A stretch of DNA of 64,000 bases from JACVRM01 sp036824245 (GCA_036824245.1 DAITAO010000004.1:12593-76592); one strand, 5' to 3'; shown: positions 33,409 to 42,388, counted from the stretch's first letter. The notes: a model not told the origin generated them from the sequence alone. Numbers and translations: made by a program.

Positions 33409-35718
33409 CTAACGCACGGTGAACGACTGCTTCAGGTCCGCGCTCGAGCTGTTCCCGGCGTAGACGTCGATCTGGCCCGGTTCCACGGCGAACTTGCCGC
33501 GGTTGTCGTAGAAGCCGAAATCGCTCTTGTCGAGCGTGAACGTGACCGTCCGGGTCTCGCCCGCAGCGAGCGTCACCCGCTCGAATCCGCGCAGGCGGCG
33601 GACGGGCTGCGAGATGCTGGCTACCGGGTCGTGGAGGTACAGCTGCACGACCTCGTCGCCCCTGCGACTACCGGTATTCGTCACGGTCACCGAGGCCCTG
33701 AGACTGCGGTGCTTCGAGACGGCCGAGGAGCTCAGCTGCAGGTTCGAGACCTCGAACGTCGTGTAGCTGAGCCCGTAGCCGAACTCATAGAGCGGCGAGC
33801 AGGACGGGATGTCGCGGTGCCGCGAGTTCCACTTCACATCCGGGTTGCAGGGGCGCCCAGTGCGCTCGTGGTTGTAGTAGATCGGCACCTGGCCGAGCCG
33901 GCGCGGGAACGATACGGGCAGCTTGCCGCCCGGGTTGACCTTGCCGAACACCACGTCGGCGACCGCAGGGCCCGCCTGCACGCCTGGGAACCACGCCTCG
34001 AGGAGCGCGGGCGTGTGGTCGACGACGTCCTCGAGCGCAAGTGGGCGGCCATTGAACAGCACGACCACGAACGGCTTCCCGGTCGCCTCGATCGCCGCGA
34101 TCAGCTCCTCCTGCCTCCCCGGGAGGTCGAGCGTGCTGCGCGCCGCTGCCTCGCCACTCATCTCACGCGTCTCGCCCAGGGCAAGCACGACCTGATCCGC
34201 CGCCCTCGCGACGGCCACGGCCTCGGCAAATCCGGCGTCGGAGCCGCAGCCCTCGGGGTCAGTGTGCGGCGGCTCGGTGTTGGAGAGCTTGCAGCCTTCG
34301 GCGAAAGTCGCGCCGGCGCTCTGTTCGCTGATGCCGTCGAAGACGGAAACCACGTCCGTGTCGCGCCCGGCGCCCCACCATGGACCGAGCATGTCGTGCT
34401 GGTTGTCGGCGAGGGGACCGATCACGGCCGTCTTCTTGGACGGATCGAGCGGCAGGATCCCGCCCTCGTTGCGGAGCAGCACCATCGAGCGGCTAGCGGC
34501 TTTGCGGGCCGCCGCCACCGCGTCGGGCAGCAGCATCTGCTCCTCGGCAGCGGCGGGCTCGAACGGCGCGTACGGGTCCTCGAACAGGCCGGCACGGAAC
34601 TTGACGCGCAGGATCCTGCGCACCGCGTCATTAATTCGCTTCATCGAAATGCGGCGCTCGTCCAGCAGCTGCGCGCCGAAGTCGCGGATGAGCGTGCTGG
34701 TCATCTCGGAATCGACGCCTGCGTTGAGCGCGAGCGCCGCGGCATCGGGGCCGTCGGCCGCGACGCCGTGCCCGCATTCCCCGGCGTCGGGTGTCCTCGG
34801 CGGGCAGGCGCGCAGCTCGGCCACGGCGGTCCAGTCGCTCTCGACGAACCCGTCGAAGTCCCACTCGCCCTTGAGGATGCGGTTCATCGTGTAGTCGTTG
34901 CCGCAACCGGGCACGCCGTTGATCGCGTTGAAGGAACACATCGCCGTGTCCGCGCCGGCGTCGATTGCAGCCTTGAACGGCGGTAGGTACAGGTTGCGCA
35001 GCCGCTGCTCGGACATGTCGGTCGTGTTGTAGTCACGTCCGCTCTCCGGCTGGCCGTACGCCACGAGGTGCTTGGGGCTGGCCACGAGCTTGTCGGGCGC
35101 GCTGTAGTCCGAGCCCTGGATCGCCTTGACGCGGGCGGCCGCGAATACGGAGTTCAGGTAGGGATCCTCGCCGGCGGCCTCCGCGATCCGGCCCCAGCGT
35201 GGCTCGTGCGAGACGTCGATCATCGGGGCGTAGGTCTGCTTGAGCCCAACTGCGGCCGACTCGCGCGCGCCGTACGTATGGTCGTCGAAGGCCATCTGCG
35301 GATCGAAGCTCGCGCCGGCGCCCAGCGGGATCGGGAAGATCGTCCGGAAGCCGTGGATGGTGTCGAAGGCGAACAGGATCGGAATCTTCAGCCGCGACTC
35401 CTCGACGGCGATGCGCTGAAGCGCTCTGATCCTCGCCGGATCGGTCACGCTCAGAATCGAGCCGAGACCCTTGCGCACTTCCTCGTCGGTGACGAGGAAA
35501 TCCGGCAGTAGCTGGATCTGCTCCAGCTTCTCCTCGAGCGTCATCTTCGCAAGCAGGTGGTTAACCCGCGACTCGATGCCGCGATCGGCAGGCTGCCGTG
35601 CGGGCTGGAGTGCCTGCTCGTCACTCGACTGCGTCACGGCCAGGACGCCACCCGCGGCCGCCGAGCCGAGCGCCACGATCAAGACCGCGACCGAAGCCCT
35701 GAACCTGAGTCTCGACAT
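33409..35718 (-). CDS. bglX: Secreted GH3 beta-glucosidase
   Basis: This 769-residue glycoside hydrolase family 3 enzyme has a signal peptide (FRASVAVLIVALGSAAAGG). The N-terminal barrel contains KHLVAYG and the nucleophile Asp in GFVESDWTAV. The second domain carries KKTAVIGPLADN and the acid/base region around GETREMSGEAA. A C-terminal fibronectin-like domain contains VTVTNTGSRRGDEVVQLYLH. It releases terminal glucose or related sugars outside the cell. A GAGGGGG ribosome site precedes the ATG. Confidence 0.95.
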   Translation of the reverse strand: MSRLRFRASVAVLIVALGSAAAGGVLAVTQSSDEQALQPARQPADRGIESRVNHLLAKMTLEEKLEQIQLLPDFLVTDEEVRKGLGSILSVTDPARIRALQRIAVEESRLKIPILFAFDTIHGFRTIFPIPLGAGASFDPQMAFDDHTYGARESAAVGLKQTYAPMIDVSHEPRWGRIAEAAGEDPYLNSVFAAARVKAIQGSDYSAPDKLVASPKHLVAYGQPESGRDYNTTDMSEQRLRNLYLPPFKAAIDAGADTAMCSFNAINGVPGCGNDYTMNRILKGEWDFDGFVESDWTAVAELRACPPRTPDAGECGHGVAADGPDAAALALNAGVDSEMTSTLIRDFGAQLLDERRISMKRINDAVRRILRVKFRAGLFEDPYAPFEPAAAEEQMLLPDAVAAARKAASRSMVLLRNEGGILPLDPSKKTAVIGPLADNQHDMLGPWWGAGRDTDVVSVFDGISEQSAGATFAEGCKLSNTEPPHTDPEGCGSDAGFAEAVAVARAADQVVLALGETREMSGEAAARSTLDLPGRQEELIAAIEATGKPFVVVLFNGRPLALEDVVDHTPALLEAWFPGVQAGPAVADVVFGKVNPGGKLPVSFPRRLGQVPIYYNHERTGRPCNPDVKWNSRHRDIPSCSPLYEFGYGLSYTTFEVSNLQLSSSAVSKHRSLRASVTVTNTGSRRGDEVVQLYLHDPVASISQPVRRLRGFERVTLAAGETRTVTFTLDKSDFGFYDNRGKFAVEPGQIDVYAGNSSSADLKQSFTVR

Positions 35719-35829
35719 GAGTCCCCCTCGGTCCGACTGTGCTGGCGAGCGTCTACCCCCGAACCTGCGAGTGAAAACTTGGCCCGTCAGATTCCCGCGA
35801 CTCCGGCGAACAGCTGTGAGCCGCGCTTC

Positions 35830-36339
35830 CTAGGCGCACCCTTCGTCGAGACGCACGGACGCGCGCTCGCCGAACGCGATCTGCGTAACGCGGTTCTCCG
35901 GGCTCACGTCGACGCGCAGCTCCCAGTGCGGGGCGCGCGCGCGACGCAGAAAGTAGTTGCGGCCACCGTGGATGTATCTGTCCGGCCGGGAGCTGAGCTT
36001 CGGGTAGGCGCGCCGCAGCTGTGCGAGCGTCGACCCGATCCGGATCCCCCTACCCGTGACGGCGCCATTCCGGAAGAAGACGGCACCGAACCGCCCGCGT
36101 GGCATGAAGATCGCATGCCCCGCGATCCCCGGCCGCTTGATACTTGCAGTACCGCACGTCGGCCGCACCTCATAGTTGGGCCGCAGGGGCACGCCCCACT
36201 TGGCCGACACCGCCGCGACGCTCATTCCGGGACGCGCGCCTCCGACACCGTCCAGGGTTACGCGCGCGGGCGTACTGAGGCCAGCGGCTGCCACGCCGGC
36301 GGCCGCCAACGTGGACGCGAGCACGAGCACGAGCCTCAC
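35830..36339 (-). CDS. Secreted hypothetical protein, 169 aa
   Basis: A signal peptide (RLVLVLASTLAAAGVAAAG) precedes a compact domain with VGGARPGMSVAAVSAKWGVP and IGSTLAQLRRAYPKLSSRPD. This two-part GxxxGMS/GSTLAQL pattern is common in small exported actinobacterial proteins of unknown role. Two cysteines (near residue 62 and at the C-terminus) could pair. The GTG start has TACGAT 6 nt upstream. It lies just outside the ssrA-linked islet. Confidence 0.75.
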   Translation of the reverse strand: MRLVLVLASTLAAAGVAAAGLSTPARVTLDGVGGARPGMSVAAVSAKWGVPLRPNYEVRPTCGTASIKRPGIAGHAIFMPRGRFGAVFFRNGAVTGRGIRIGSTLAQLRRAYPKLSSRPDRYIHGGRNYFLRRARAPHWELRVDVSPENRVTQIAFGERASVRLDEGCA

Positions 36340-36404
36340 CGAGAAATCGTAGGCGCTCGACAGATCGGCACTCGCCGGAAAGCTCCGTGGGACTCTCCGC
36401 GGCT

Positions 36405-36428
36405 ATGGAGGCGGCGGGAATCGAACCC
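36405..36428 (+). repeat. Distal 24-bp direct repeat of the ssrA 3' end (att site)
   Basis: The 24 bases here are identical to 40178-40201, which is the 3' end (T arm and acceptor strand) of tmRNA read on the reverse strand. No other tmRNA sequence is present. The copy is therefore the footprint of insertion into ssrA, and marks the left edge of a 3.77-kb islet. Confidence 0.85.
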
Positions 36429-36456
36429 CCGCAATTTCAAACAAGCCGGATCGGGC

Positions 36457-38910
36457 TCAGGTGCGCTGGACAGCGCCCACGAGAAGGTACTCCTGCTCCA
36501 AAGCGCGGGCGAGCTGTCGCATCTCGCTGGAAGTCGGATGATACTCGAGTGCGGTTTCAACGACTCCGCGTAATCGCGCCAGAACGCCGAGCTTTTCTTC
36601 CTGTGTGAGTGGCGCTTGCCTGACCCACGACAGCCCTTGGCTTCCCATGACGTGCGCGGGGTATGAGTCCTGATGTCCGCGCCTGCTCACCGCGTCCTCG
36701 AGTTCTATGAATGCCTCGTCCACCCTGCCACGCGATTCGAGGGCCGCTGGATTCTGCGCCGCCCGCTTAATCATGAGGTACGCCCATTCCGTCTGAACCT
36801 TGTAGTCGTCGGGAGCCAGTGCGCGCGCTTGCTCCAGCAAATTCTGGGCCAGCTGAAGATCCCCCACTTCAACCTCGAAGCTGCCGCGCTGAAGCCAATA
36901 GTGATAATCCCAGCCGACGAGGTCTTCGATGGCGTCATAGGCCGCGCGAATCCCCTCACGGTCACCAGGTAGGTGCCTGATGAGCCAATCGTGATTCATC
37001 AGGCGGACGAGGAGACGCCCCTCACGGGATCGCGGGTAGGCCCTGCGATCGATGCCAGTAGCTAGCGCGAACATGAGTCCCCGGATCGCAGGGGCTAGCT
37101 GCGCCTGTCTGCGGAAGTACTCGACAGACTTCTCAGCGATCACCCGGTGGCGAAGTCGAATTAGGCCAGCAGGCGTAGTAATCAACAAGTGTTGATTGAG
37201 TAGGCCTTGCAGGCGATTCAGGCCCTCATTCGTCGTATCTCCTGATGCGAGGACAATCTCCTGGCGTTTCAGATCCGTCCTAAGCGAAGTGGCTACTGCA
37301 GTGACTGCATACATCAAGCCTGTTTCGGGGTCGAGGTCGCGGCATTCTCGGTTCACCTTCTCGTCGAAACGTTCCCCAGTCGTCGCCTCGATCATGGCCA
37401 CAAGAAGCTGACGGCCCGCCGCGCGCCTAAACAGGTCCCGCTGTTCCTCCATGGACTTGCCGCGAAGAACTCCCAGCCGCTGAGCGCGAGTCAGGCTGTC
37501 TAGAAGAAGGTCTATGTCAGCGTCCTCGAGAAGTGGGACGGTCAACTGAACAAACTGCTGCTCATCAAGGTGCCGCTCTATACCGAGAGCCTCGTAACGG
37601 CTTGCGCGAAGCGCGGCTACTACGAGGAGATTCTCGTTCTCTGCAAGAAGTTCCGAAAGCAGAGGGCCCGTCTGCGAACCAAAGCTGTCAGCGTCGTCGA
37701 TGACGACGACGTCTGCACTCGATTCCCTTATCGCACCCCGTAGCCGCGGTATCGACACTTCAGCGCTAAGGTCGACCCACCGAACGTCGTCGCCCTGTGC
37801 CTGTCGTTCGAGGGCGAAGCGCATTATTGTCGTGGATTTGCCTGATCCGCCCGTTCCTGTCACGACGAGAGCACGTGCACCTACATCGTCGAGTTGCTCC
37901 TGAATGCCAGCTTCAAACTCTCGCCATACCGCGTAACCATCGGGCCCTAGGTCGGCCCAAAGCGGTTCGCGACCCAACAGGTAATCACGCGCATCTGCGG
38001 ACTGTTGAGAGCGGAGCTCGGCGACGCTAAGAAGCGCGTGCGCGGGAACACCCACCGCTCCCTGGGCAGTGAAGTGGCGGATGCCTTCTCGTTGGGCTTC
38101 GCGGAGCTGACTAAGAACTTCTCGGACGAAGTCGTCGGCCTGGAGGGGGATCCAGTCAATGTTGAAGTGATCCTTCAGAATTGCTTGCCGCGCCGCTGGA
38201 AGCGAGGGCGACACGAGGTATGACCCAGGCCGGAGCTCTCGTCCGTGACCGTGCCGACCGCGCATTTCGATGTGTTGCCACAGTGACGGCTCGTCAAGAG
38301 TCGTCCCAACGTAGACGACTGGCGACGCACGCAAATCACGTACGAGTGCCTGATACCAGAGATCCGCCTGCGCGAGCCGCTCGCCGTACTGACGCTGGGA
38401 GAACGTTACGTTCGGGAAATCATCAAGCGTCCCGTTCAAGTGTACGCTGAGAAGTGTGTCGCGTGAGGACAGCGGCTCCTGATTCACCGCGGAAACAATC
38501 TCCAGTGGCCGCGGCAAGTCGAATGTTCGCGCCACTGCCTCGTCGAGATCGTCGACGTTGAGCGTATAGATCCTCGCCCACGGCATCGAGTACCAGACCG
38601 CATAGTCTTCTGCGAGCGAAGCGGCCTCGATCGCCAACGCGGATTGGAAGAGCGCTTCCGTCCGGTTGCGCGATGTCCTAACGGCTACTTCGAAGATGTC
38701 TCCGAGCGAGGAGGCCTCATCGAAGTCCGCTCCCGGAAACCCAATCGCCCAGAGCTTCTCCTTGAGCTCGCTCACTGACGGAGTAGGTTCGCCACCCCGG
38801 CCATGCGCGCCGCGTGAGAACCCCGCACCGGTAAAGAGAACGACCTCACCGCGGCTCATCTGACTCGAGAGCCGTTGAAGGAGGATTGGGTCTATGACGT
38901 ATTCGGACAC
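36457..38910 (-). CDS. SIR2-domain / P-loop (STAND-like) NTPase / helical-repeat protein, likely anti-phage defence
   Basis: From GTG 38910 the protein is 817 residues. Residues about 10-270 form a SIR2-like NAD-binding domain: VVLFTGAGFSRG (28-34 core), the Asn/Asp motif TLNVDDLDEA near 116, and catalytic-type His157 in SVHLNGTLDD. A P-loop NTPase follows, with Walker A GTGGSGKST (352-360) and Walker B VVVIDDAD (401-407). The C-terminal 250 or so residues are TPR-like helices (LQLAQNLLEQARALAPDDYK). This is the effector-NTPase-sensor layout of STAND defence proteins such as Avs5-type SIR2 systems, where NAD depletion stops phage growth. The defence role is inferred from layout and islet context. 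Confidence 0.85.
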   Translation of the reverse strand: MSEYVIDPILLQRLSSQMSRGEVVLFTGAGFSRGAHGRGGEPTPSVSELKEKLWAIGFPGADFDEASSLGDIFEVAVRTSRNRTEALFQSALAIEAASLAEDYAVWYSMPWARIYTLNVDDLDEAVARTFDLPRPLEIVSAVNQEPLSSRDTLLSVHLNGTLDDFPNVTFSQRQYGERLAQADLWYQALVRDLRASPVVYVGTTLDEPSLWQHIEMRGRHGHGRELRPGSYLVSPSLPAARQAILKDHFNIDWIPLQADDFVREVLSQLREAQREGIRHFTAQGAVGVPAHALLSVAELRSQQSADARDYLLGREPLWADLGPDGYAVWREFEAGIQEQLDDVGARALVVTGTGGSGKSTTIMRFALERQAQGDDVRWVDLSAEVSIPRLRGAIRESSADVVVIDDADSFGSQTGPLLSELLAENENLLVVAALRASRYEALGIERHLDEQQFVQLTVPLLEDADIDLLLDSLTRAQRLGVLRGKSMEEQRDLFRRAAGRQLLVAMIEATTGERFDEKVNRECRDLDPETGLMYAVTAVATSLRTDLKRQEIVLASGDTTNEGLNRLQGLLNQHLLITTPAGLIRLRHRVIAEKSVEYFRRQAQLAPAIRGLMFALATGIDRRAYPRSREGRLLVRLMNHDWLIRHLPGDREGIRAAYDAIEDLVGWDYHYWLQRGSFEVEVGDLQLAQNLLEQARALAPDDYKVQTEWAYLMIKRAAQNPAALESRGRVDEAFIELEDAVSRRGHQDSYPAHVMGSQGLSWVRQAPLTQEEKLGVLARLRGVVETALEYHPTSSEMRQLARALEQEYLLVGAVQRT

Positions 38911-39027
38911 CACTCCATCGTTCCACACCGGCGCGTGCCGCGATCGCCGGTCGAACCTGCACAAGAGAACTTGGAGACAAGCTCACGCTCAGTTGATCTA
39001 AGCGGGACGATCGGACAGGCTCTTGTC

Positions 39028-39936
39028 ATGAAACGAGGTATTTTCAGGCGACAGAGTATCGAGATCTGCATCGAGCACCAAGTGCTCGCGACGCCGATTA
39101 CTCCTGCGGCCCTCGTCTTTACGCCGGGTGAAGAAATGGTGGTCGCCACGACGCGGGCCGAAGCTGCCCTCGGCGAATACCAGTTCGTGTTCACCATCGG
39201 TGAGCACCTCGGCGAGGATCCCGTTCGGGCCGGTGCACTATTTGGGCGGCCAAGCTGGAAACACCTCTACGCGCTCGACTCGGTAACCGCGATTAGGCCC
39301 TTCAGCCTCGCCGATGTGGTGGCAGCGGCAGGGACCCGCGGGCCCGATGTCGAGTACCGGTACAAGGGGCAGACTCAGCACCACCGCATCATCCGAACGA
39401 TCGAGGCGGAGGACGAGGGCCTGTGGCGCGCCTTGCTCGTCCCCGGGTCGGAGCCCGCCACATCGGCCGCCGCCGTTGTTGAAGCAAACGCGGTCGCAGG
39501 CGCAACGCGGGCAGCCAACACGCTCACTGACGAAGAAATCGTCAGACGGCTCCGAAGGCTGAGCTCGCAGAACGGCAAGCTCGGCAAGGGCCGGGCCTAT
39601 CGCGTCGGGAAGAGCCAGCGGCGGAACCGGGAATTCGCAGCGCTCATTCGTGCCTTATACGGCAGCCGGTGCCAGGTCTGTGGGACGCAGATCGCCGACA
39701 GCGCTGGCACACGGACGGCAGCGCATGTGCACCACTTCACACCGTGGGACGGGGATCGTTCGGATCGCCTCGACAATGTGATCTGTGTCTGTCCGAACGA
39801 CCACGCCAGGTTCGAGCTTGGTGTTTACCTGTGGGACAGCGGCACCCTAAGTGCTTGGGACGGGGCCGGTTGGACGTCGCTTGCCCTTACCCTCGATAGA
39901 CATCTCACGGTCACGCTCGGCGCCGTGCCTCCCTGA
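39028..39936 (+). CDS. HNH endonuclease with unassigned N-terminal domain
   Basis: From ATG 39028 the protein is 302 residues. The C-terminal HNH domain has the first zinc pair CQVCG, the HNH histidines in TAAHVHHFTPWDGDRSD, the Asn in RLDNVICVC, and the closing CPNDHARFELG. The N-terminal 150 or so residues (FTPGEEMVVATTRAEAALGE, VFTIGEHLGEDP) are not recognised and could read modified bases, as in type IV-like restriction enzymes. It is divergent from the SIR2 gene across 117 bp and is the only other gene in the islet. Confidence 0.85.
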   Translation: MKRGIFRRQSIEICIEHQVLATPITPAALVFTPGEEMVVATTRAEAALGEYQFVFTIGEHLGEDPVRAGALFGRPSWKHLYALDSVTAIRPFSLADVVAAAGTRGPDVEYRYKGQTQHHRIIRTIEAEDEGLWRALLVPGSEPATSAAAVVEANAVAGATRAANTLTDEEIVRRLRRLSSQNGKLGKGRAYRVGKSQRRNREFAALIRALYGSRCQVCGTQIADSAGTRTAAHVHHFTPWDGDRSDRLDNVICVCPNDHARFELGVYLWDSGTLSAWDGAGWTSLALTLDRHLTVTLGAVPP

Positions 39937-40123
39937 GCACCGCCGTGCCCTCGTAATCGCGCCTTAGGTGCGAGGCGCAACGCTGTCACCGGCCGGAGGC
40001 CGGGGAGCCCACTGAGATGGCCAGCGCTCAGGTCTTGCAATGCCACGAATATGGCGAAGGTTGAGGCCGCCGATGCCGGCTTTGCCGGCGTCGGCCGCAA
40101 CGGCTCTCCGGCAGGACCTGAAT

Positions 40124-40174
40124 CCCCTCGAAGTCGTCATGGCTCGCGCGAAGCGCGAGCCGGACTTCGAGGGG
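40124..40174. repeat. Long hairpin with conserved GTCAT bulge
   Basis: CCCCTCGAAGTC (40124-40135) pairs perfectly with GACTTCGAGGGG (40163-40174). Inside, after a GTCAT bulge, GGCTCGCGC (40141-40149) pairs with GCGCGAGCC (40153-40161). The same layout, with AAGTCGTCATG on the left and GGACTT on the right, recurs three times at 63681-63854. It lies 4 bp from the ssrA 3' end and may terminate the HNH transcript or belong to a dispersed repeat family. Confidence 0.65.
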
Positions 40175-40177
40175 AGA

Positions 40178-40201
40178 ATGGAGGCGGCGGGAATCGAACC
40201 C
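40178..40201 (+). repeat. Proximal 24-bp direct repeat, within the ssrA 3' end (att site)
   Basis: This is the copy inside functional tmRNA, identical to 36405-36428. The element inserted on the 3' side of ssrA and kept the gene intact, as is usual for tmRNA-targeting integrases. Confidence 0.85.
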
Positions 40202-40542
40202 GCGTCCGCGGACGCACCGAACAGAGCGTCTACAAGCTTAGGCTGCCGTTGAGATTCGCCCGCCGGCCGGTTGGCAGCCGACCAACCGCCGGGCTAGCCA
40301 TCCTTTGGTGTCGCGCCTCAGGCGATGGCTTTCCCTTGGCGCCGAGCCCGTTTCTGACGCCGCTCACCCGAGCCACGGGCCGAGCTCGGAGCGACGCGCT
40401 TCGCTACGGGTTAGGCAGCGAGAGCGAGTGCGGACTCATCGTTCGCACTTGCGTTGTTTCCCGGTTGTTTTACGAGGCCAACCGGGGACCTCGGCTTGCA
40501 GCTCTGCCGGAGAACCGACCACGTCGAAACCAGGTCGCCCCC
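40179..40542 (-). ncRNA. ssrA: tmRNA (transfer-messenger RNA)
   Basis: tmRNA rescues stalled ribosomes with SmpB (encoded at 57443). The 5' end GGGGGCGACC pairs with the 3' CGCCTCC as an acceptor stem, and the T arm is GGTTCGATTCC. The tag reading frame on the reverse strand gives ASANDESALALAA then TAA (40411-40413), ending in the expected ALALAA degron. Length is 364 nt before CCA addition. The first tag residue is inferred. Its 3' end is the islet attachment site. Confidence 0.93.
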
Positions 40543-40578
40543 GTATGTGAGACCAATTGTAGCCGCGGTCAGGCCCGC

Positions 40579-41517
40579 TCAGGCCAACGCGCGGCGCAGA
40601 GCCTCCGCAGCCGCGGCCTGCGCCGGCTCGGCGCCGTCCAGCACACCGTTCATGGAGAAGAAGCCGTGCACCATGCCGTCGAAGCGCGCGACTCGGGCCG
40701 GGACGCCCGCATCGGCAAGCCGGGCGGCGTACAGCTCTGCCTCGTCACGAAGTGGATCGAGCTCCGCCGTGATCACGAGCGCGGGCGGCAGTCCACCTAG
40801 GTCGACGGCGCGCAGCGGCGATGCGAGCGGGCTGTCTCCGTCCTCCTCGCGCGGCAGGTAGTGCGCCCAGCACCACGCCATGTCATTGCGGTCGAAGAAG
40901 ACGGGATCCTCGGTCTCTCGCATCGAGGGCGTATCGGCGCGGTAATCCATGGGTGGGTACACGAGCAGCTGGAGACGCAGTTCAGGCGCGCCGCGCTCGC
41001 GCGCGATGTGCGTGACGGCCGCGGCGAGGTTGCCGCCCGCGCTCGAGCCGCCCACGGCCAGGCGCGCGGGATCGACGCCGAGCTCTGCGCCGTGCTCGGC
41101 CACCCAGCTGGTCGCGGCGTAGCAGTCCTCGACCGCGGCCGGAAAAGGGTGCTCCGGTGCGCGGCGGTAGGAGACGGCGACGACCGCGCAGGGCGTCAGA
41201 TCCGCCAGCCGCCTGCAGACGGGGTCTCCCGCGTCCAGTGAGCCCATCACCCATCCGCCGCCGAAGAAGTAGACGAGCGCAGGCAGGCGCCCCCCGGCCT
41301 GCGGCCGGTAGACGCGTATCGGAATGCGGCCGCCCGGCCCCGGAAGCGACTCGTCGGCGACCTCGACGACCTGCTCCGGCGCTTCGCGCTGGTCCAGCTC
41401 AGCGCGCTCGGCGTCGCGAGCCTCCGTGACGGACAACCCGCGCACCGGCCGCATGCCTACGGCGATGCGATGCCGCCGCAGCGCCTCGACATCCGGTCGC
41501 GGCTGCGGCTCAGCCAC
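40579..41517 (-). CDS. Alpha/beta-hydrolase of the hormone-sensitive lipase type
   Basis: The 312-residue esterase has the nucleophile motif GGSSAGGNLAAAV, the acid in ELDPLRDEAE, and the His in MVHGFFSM. The usual HGGG oxyanion motif is altered: LVYFFGGGWVMGS has Phe where His is expected. No signal peptide is seen. Its start overlaps the ROK gene stop by 8 bp, so it is the last gene of the PMI-ROK operon. The substrate, perhaps an acylated sugar, is inferred only from context. Confidence 0.88.
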   Translation of the reverse strand: MAEPQPRPDVEALRRHRIAVGMRPVRGLSVTEARDAERAELDQREAPEQVVEVADESLPGPGGRIPIRVYRPQAGGRLPALVYFFGGGWVMGSLDAGDPVCRRLADLTPCAVVAVSYRRAPEHPFPAAVEDCYAATSWVAEHGAELGVDPARLAVGGSSAGGNLAAAVTHIARERGAPELRLQLLVYPPMDYRADTPSMRETEDPVFFDRNDMAWCWAHYLPREEDGDSPLASPLRAVDLGGLPPALVITAELDPLRDEAELYAARLADAGVPARVARFDGMVHGFFSMNGVLDGAEPAQAAAAEALRRALA

Positions 41518-42388
41518 GCTGCATCGCCGCGTGCCTGGCCGCGCCCAGGAGCGGTGCGTCGTCGATCCTGGTCGCCCGCGTGACGACGAGCAGCTCGCGG
41601 GCGGCGAGTCCCGCGCGCAGGCCGGGCTCCAGAAGATCCCATGCCAGCGCGATCGAGCCGCCCACGACCAGGCACGTCGGAGCGAACGCCTGCAGCACCG
41701 GTGCGAGAAACTCGGCCAGGTCGGCGGCTAGCTGCTCGAACACGACCTGGGCACGGCGCTCGCCCGCCCGGGCACGTTCAGCGATCTGTTCCACGTCCGT
41801 GCCGTCACTCACGTCGGCGTCATACCGGATCAAGACGCCGCGCCGCGAGATCGTCTCCTCGACCGGCGCGCCGCGGAACGCGAGCGTGTACAGAGCCCCG
41901 TCGGCGGGCACGCGAGGCCCGTCGCGGACGATCCGTCCGCCGTCGAGGAAGGCGGATCCGAGACCCGAGCCGAGCGTGATGCCGATCGCCCGTGTGTGTC
42001 CACGTGCCGCCCCCGCCCACCACTCGCCGAGCAGGAACGCCTCGGCGTCATTCACGAATGCGACCGCCCCGCCGGCGAGCCCGAGCGCCAGCGCGAGCTC
42101 CTTGCGCAGGTTGACCCCGTAGAGCCCCGGGAGCTTGTGAGAGACGAGGCAGACGCCGGCGTCGTAGTCAAACGGGCCGGGGGCGGCCACACCGAAGCGG
42201 CGCGTCTCCGAGGTGGCGACGGCCGCCGCGGTTTCGAGAATGAGCTCGAGGAGCTCGGCTCCTCCGGCGGCGGGAAACGCCCGGCGTACGCCCTCCGGCT
42301 CGACCTCTGCCGACGAGAGGTGAACGCGGCCGGCGGTCACGTGGGTGCCGCCGATGTCGAGCGCGCCGACGACCTCTCCGTCCGTCAC
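41510..42388 (-). CDS. ROK-family sugar kinase-like protein
   Basis: GTG 42388 overlaps the PMI stop (GTGA), which fixes the start at VTDGEVVGALDIGGTHV; a longer reading is rejected. The phosphate motif is ALDIGGTHVTAG, the catalytic Asp is in FVNDAEAFLLGEW, and IGITLGSGLGSAFLDGG follows. The zinc-binding CxCGxxGC cluster typical of many ROK kinases is not visible, so activity as a glucokinase is probable but not certain. There is no DNA-binding domain. Length is 292 residues. Confidence 0.88.
   Translation of the reverse strand: MTDGEVVGALDIGGTHVTAGRVHLSSAEVEPEGVRRAFPAAGGAELLELILETAAAVATSETRRFGVAAPGPFDYDAGVCLVSHKLPGLYGVNLRKELALALGLAGGAVAFVNDAEAFLLGEWWAGAARGHTRAIGITLGSGLGSAFLDGGRIVRDGPRVPADGALYTLAFRGAPVEETISRRGVLIRYDADVSDGTDVEQIAERARAGERRAQVVFEQLAADLAEFLAPVLQAFAPTCLVVGGSIALAWDLLEPGLRAGLAARELLVVTRATRIDDAPLLGAARHAAMQRG

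Noticed and set aside
36405..36436. A second tRNA or tmRNA gene
   Set aside because: Only the T arm and 3' acceptor strand are present; no other arms can be formed, so it is an attachment-site copy.
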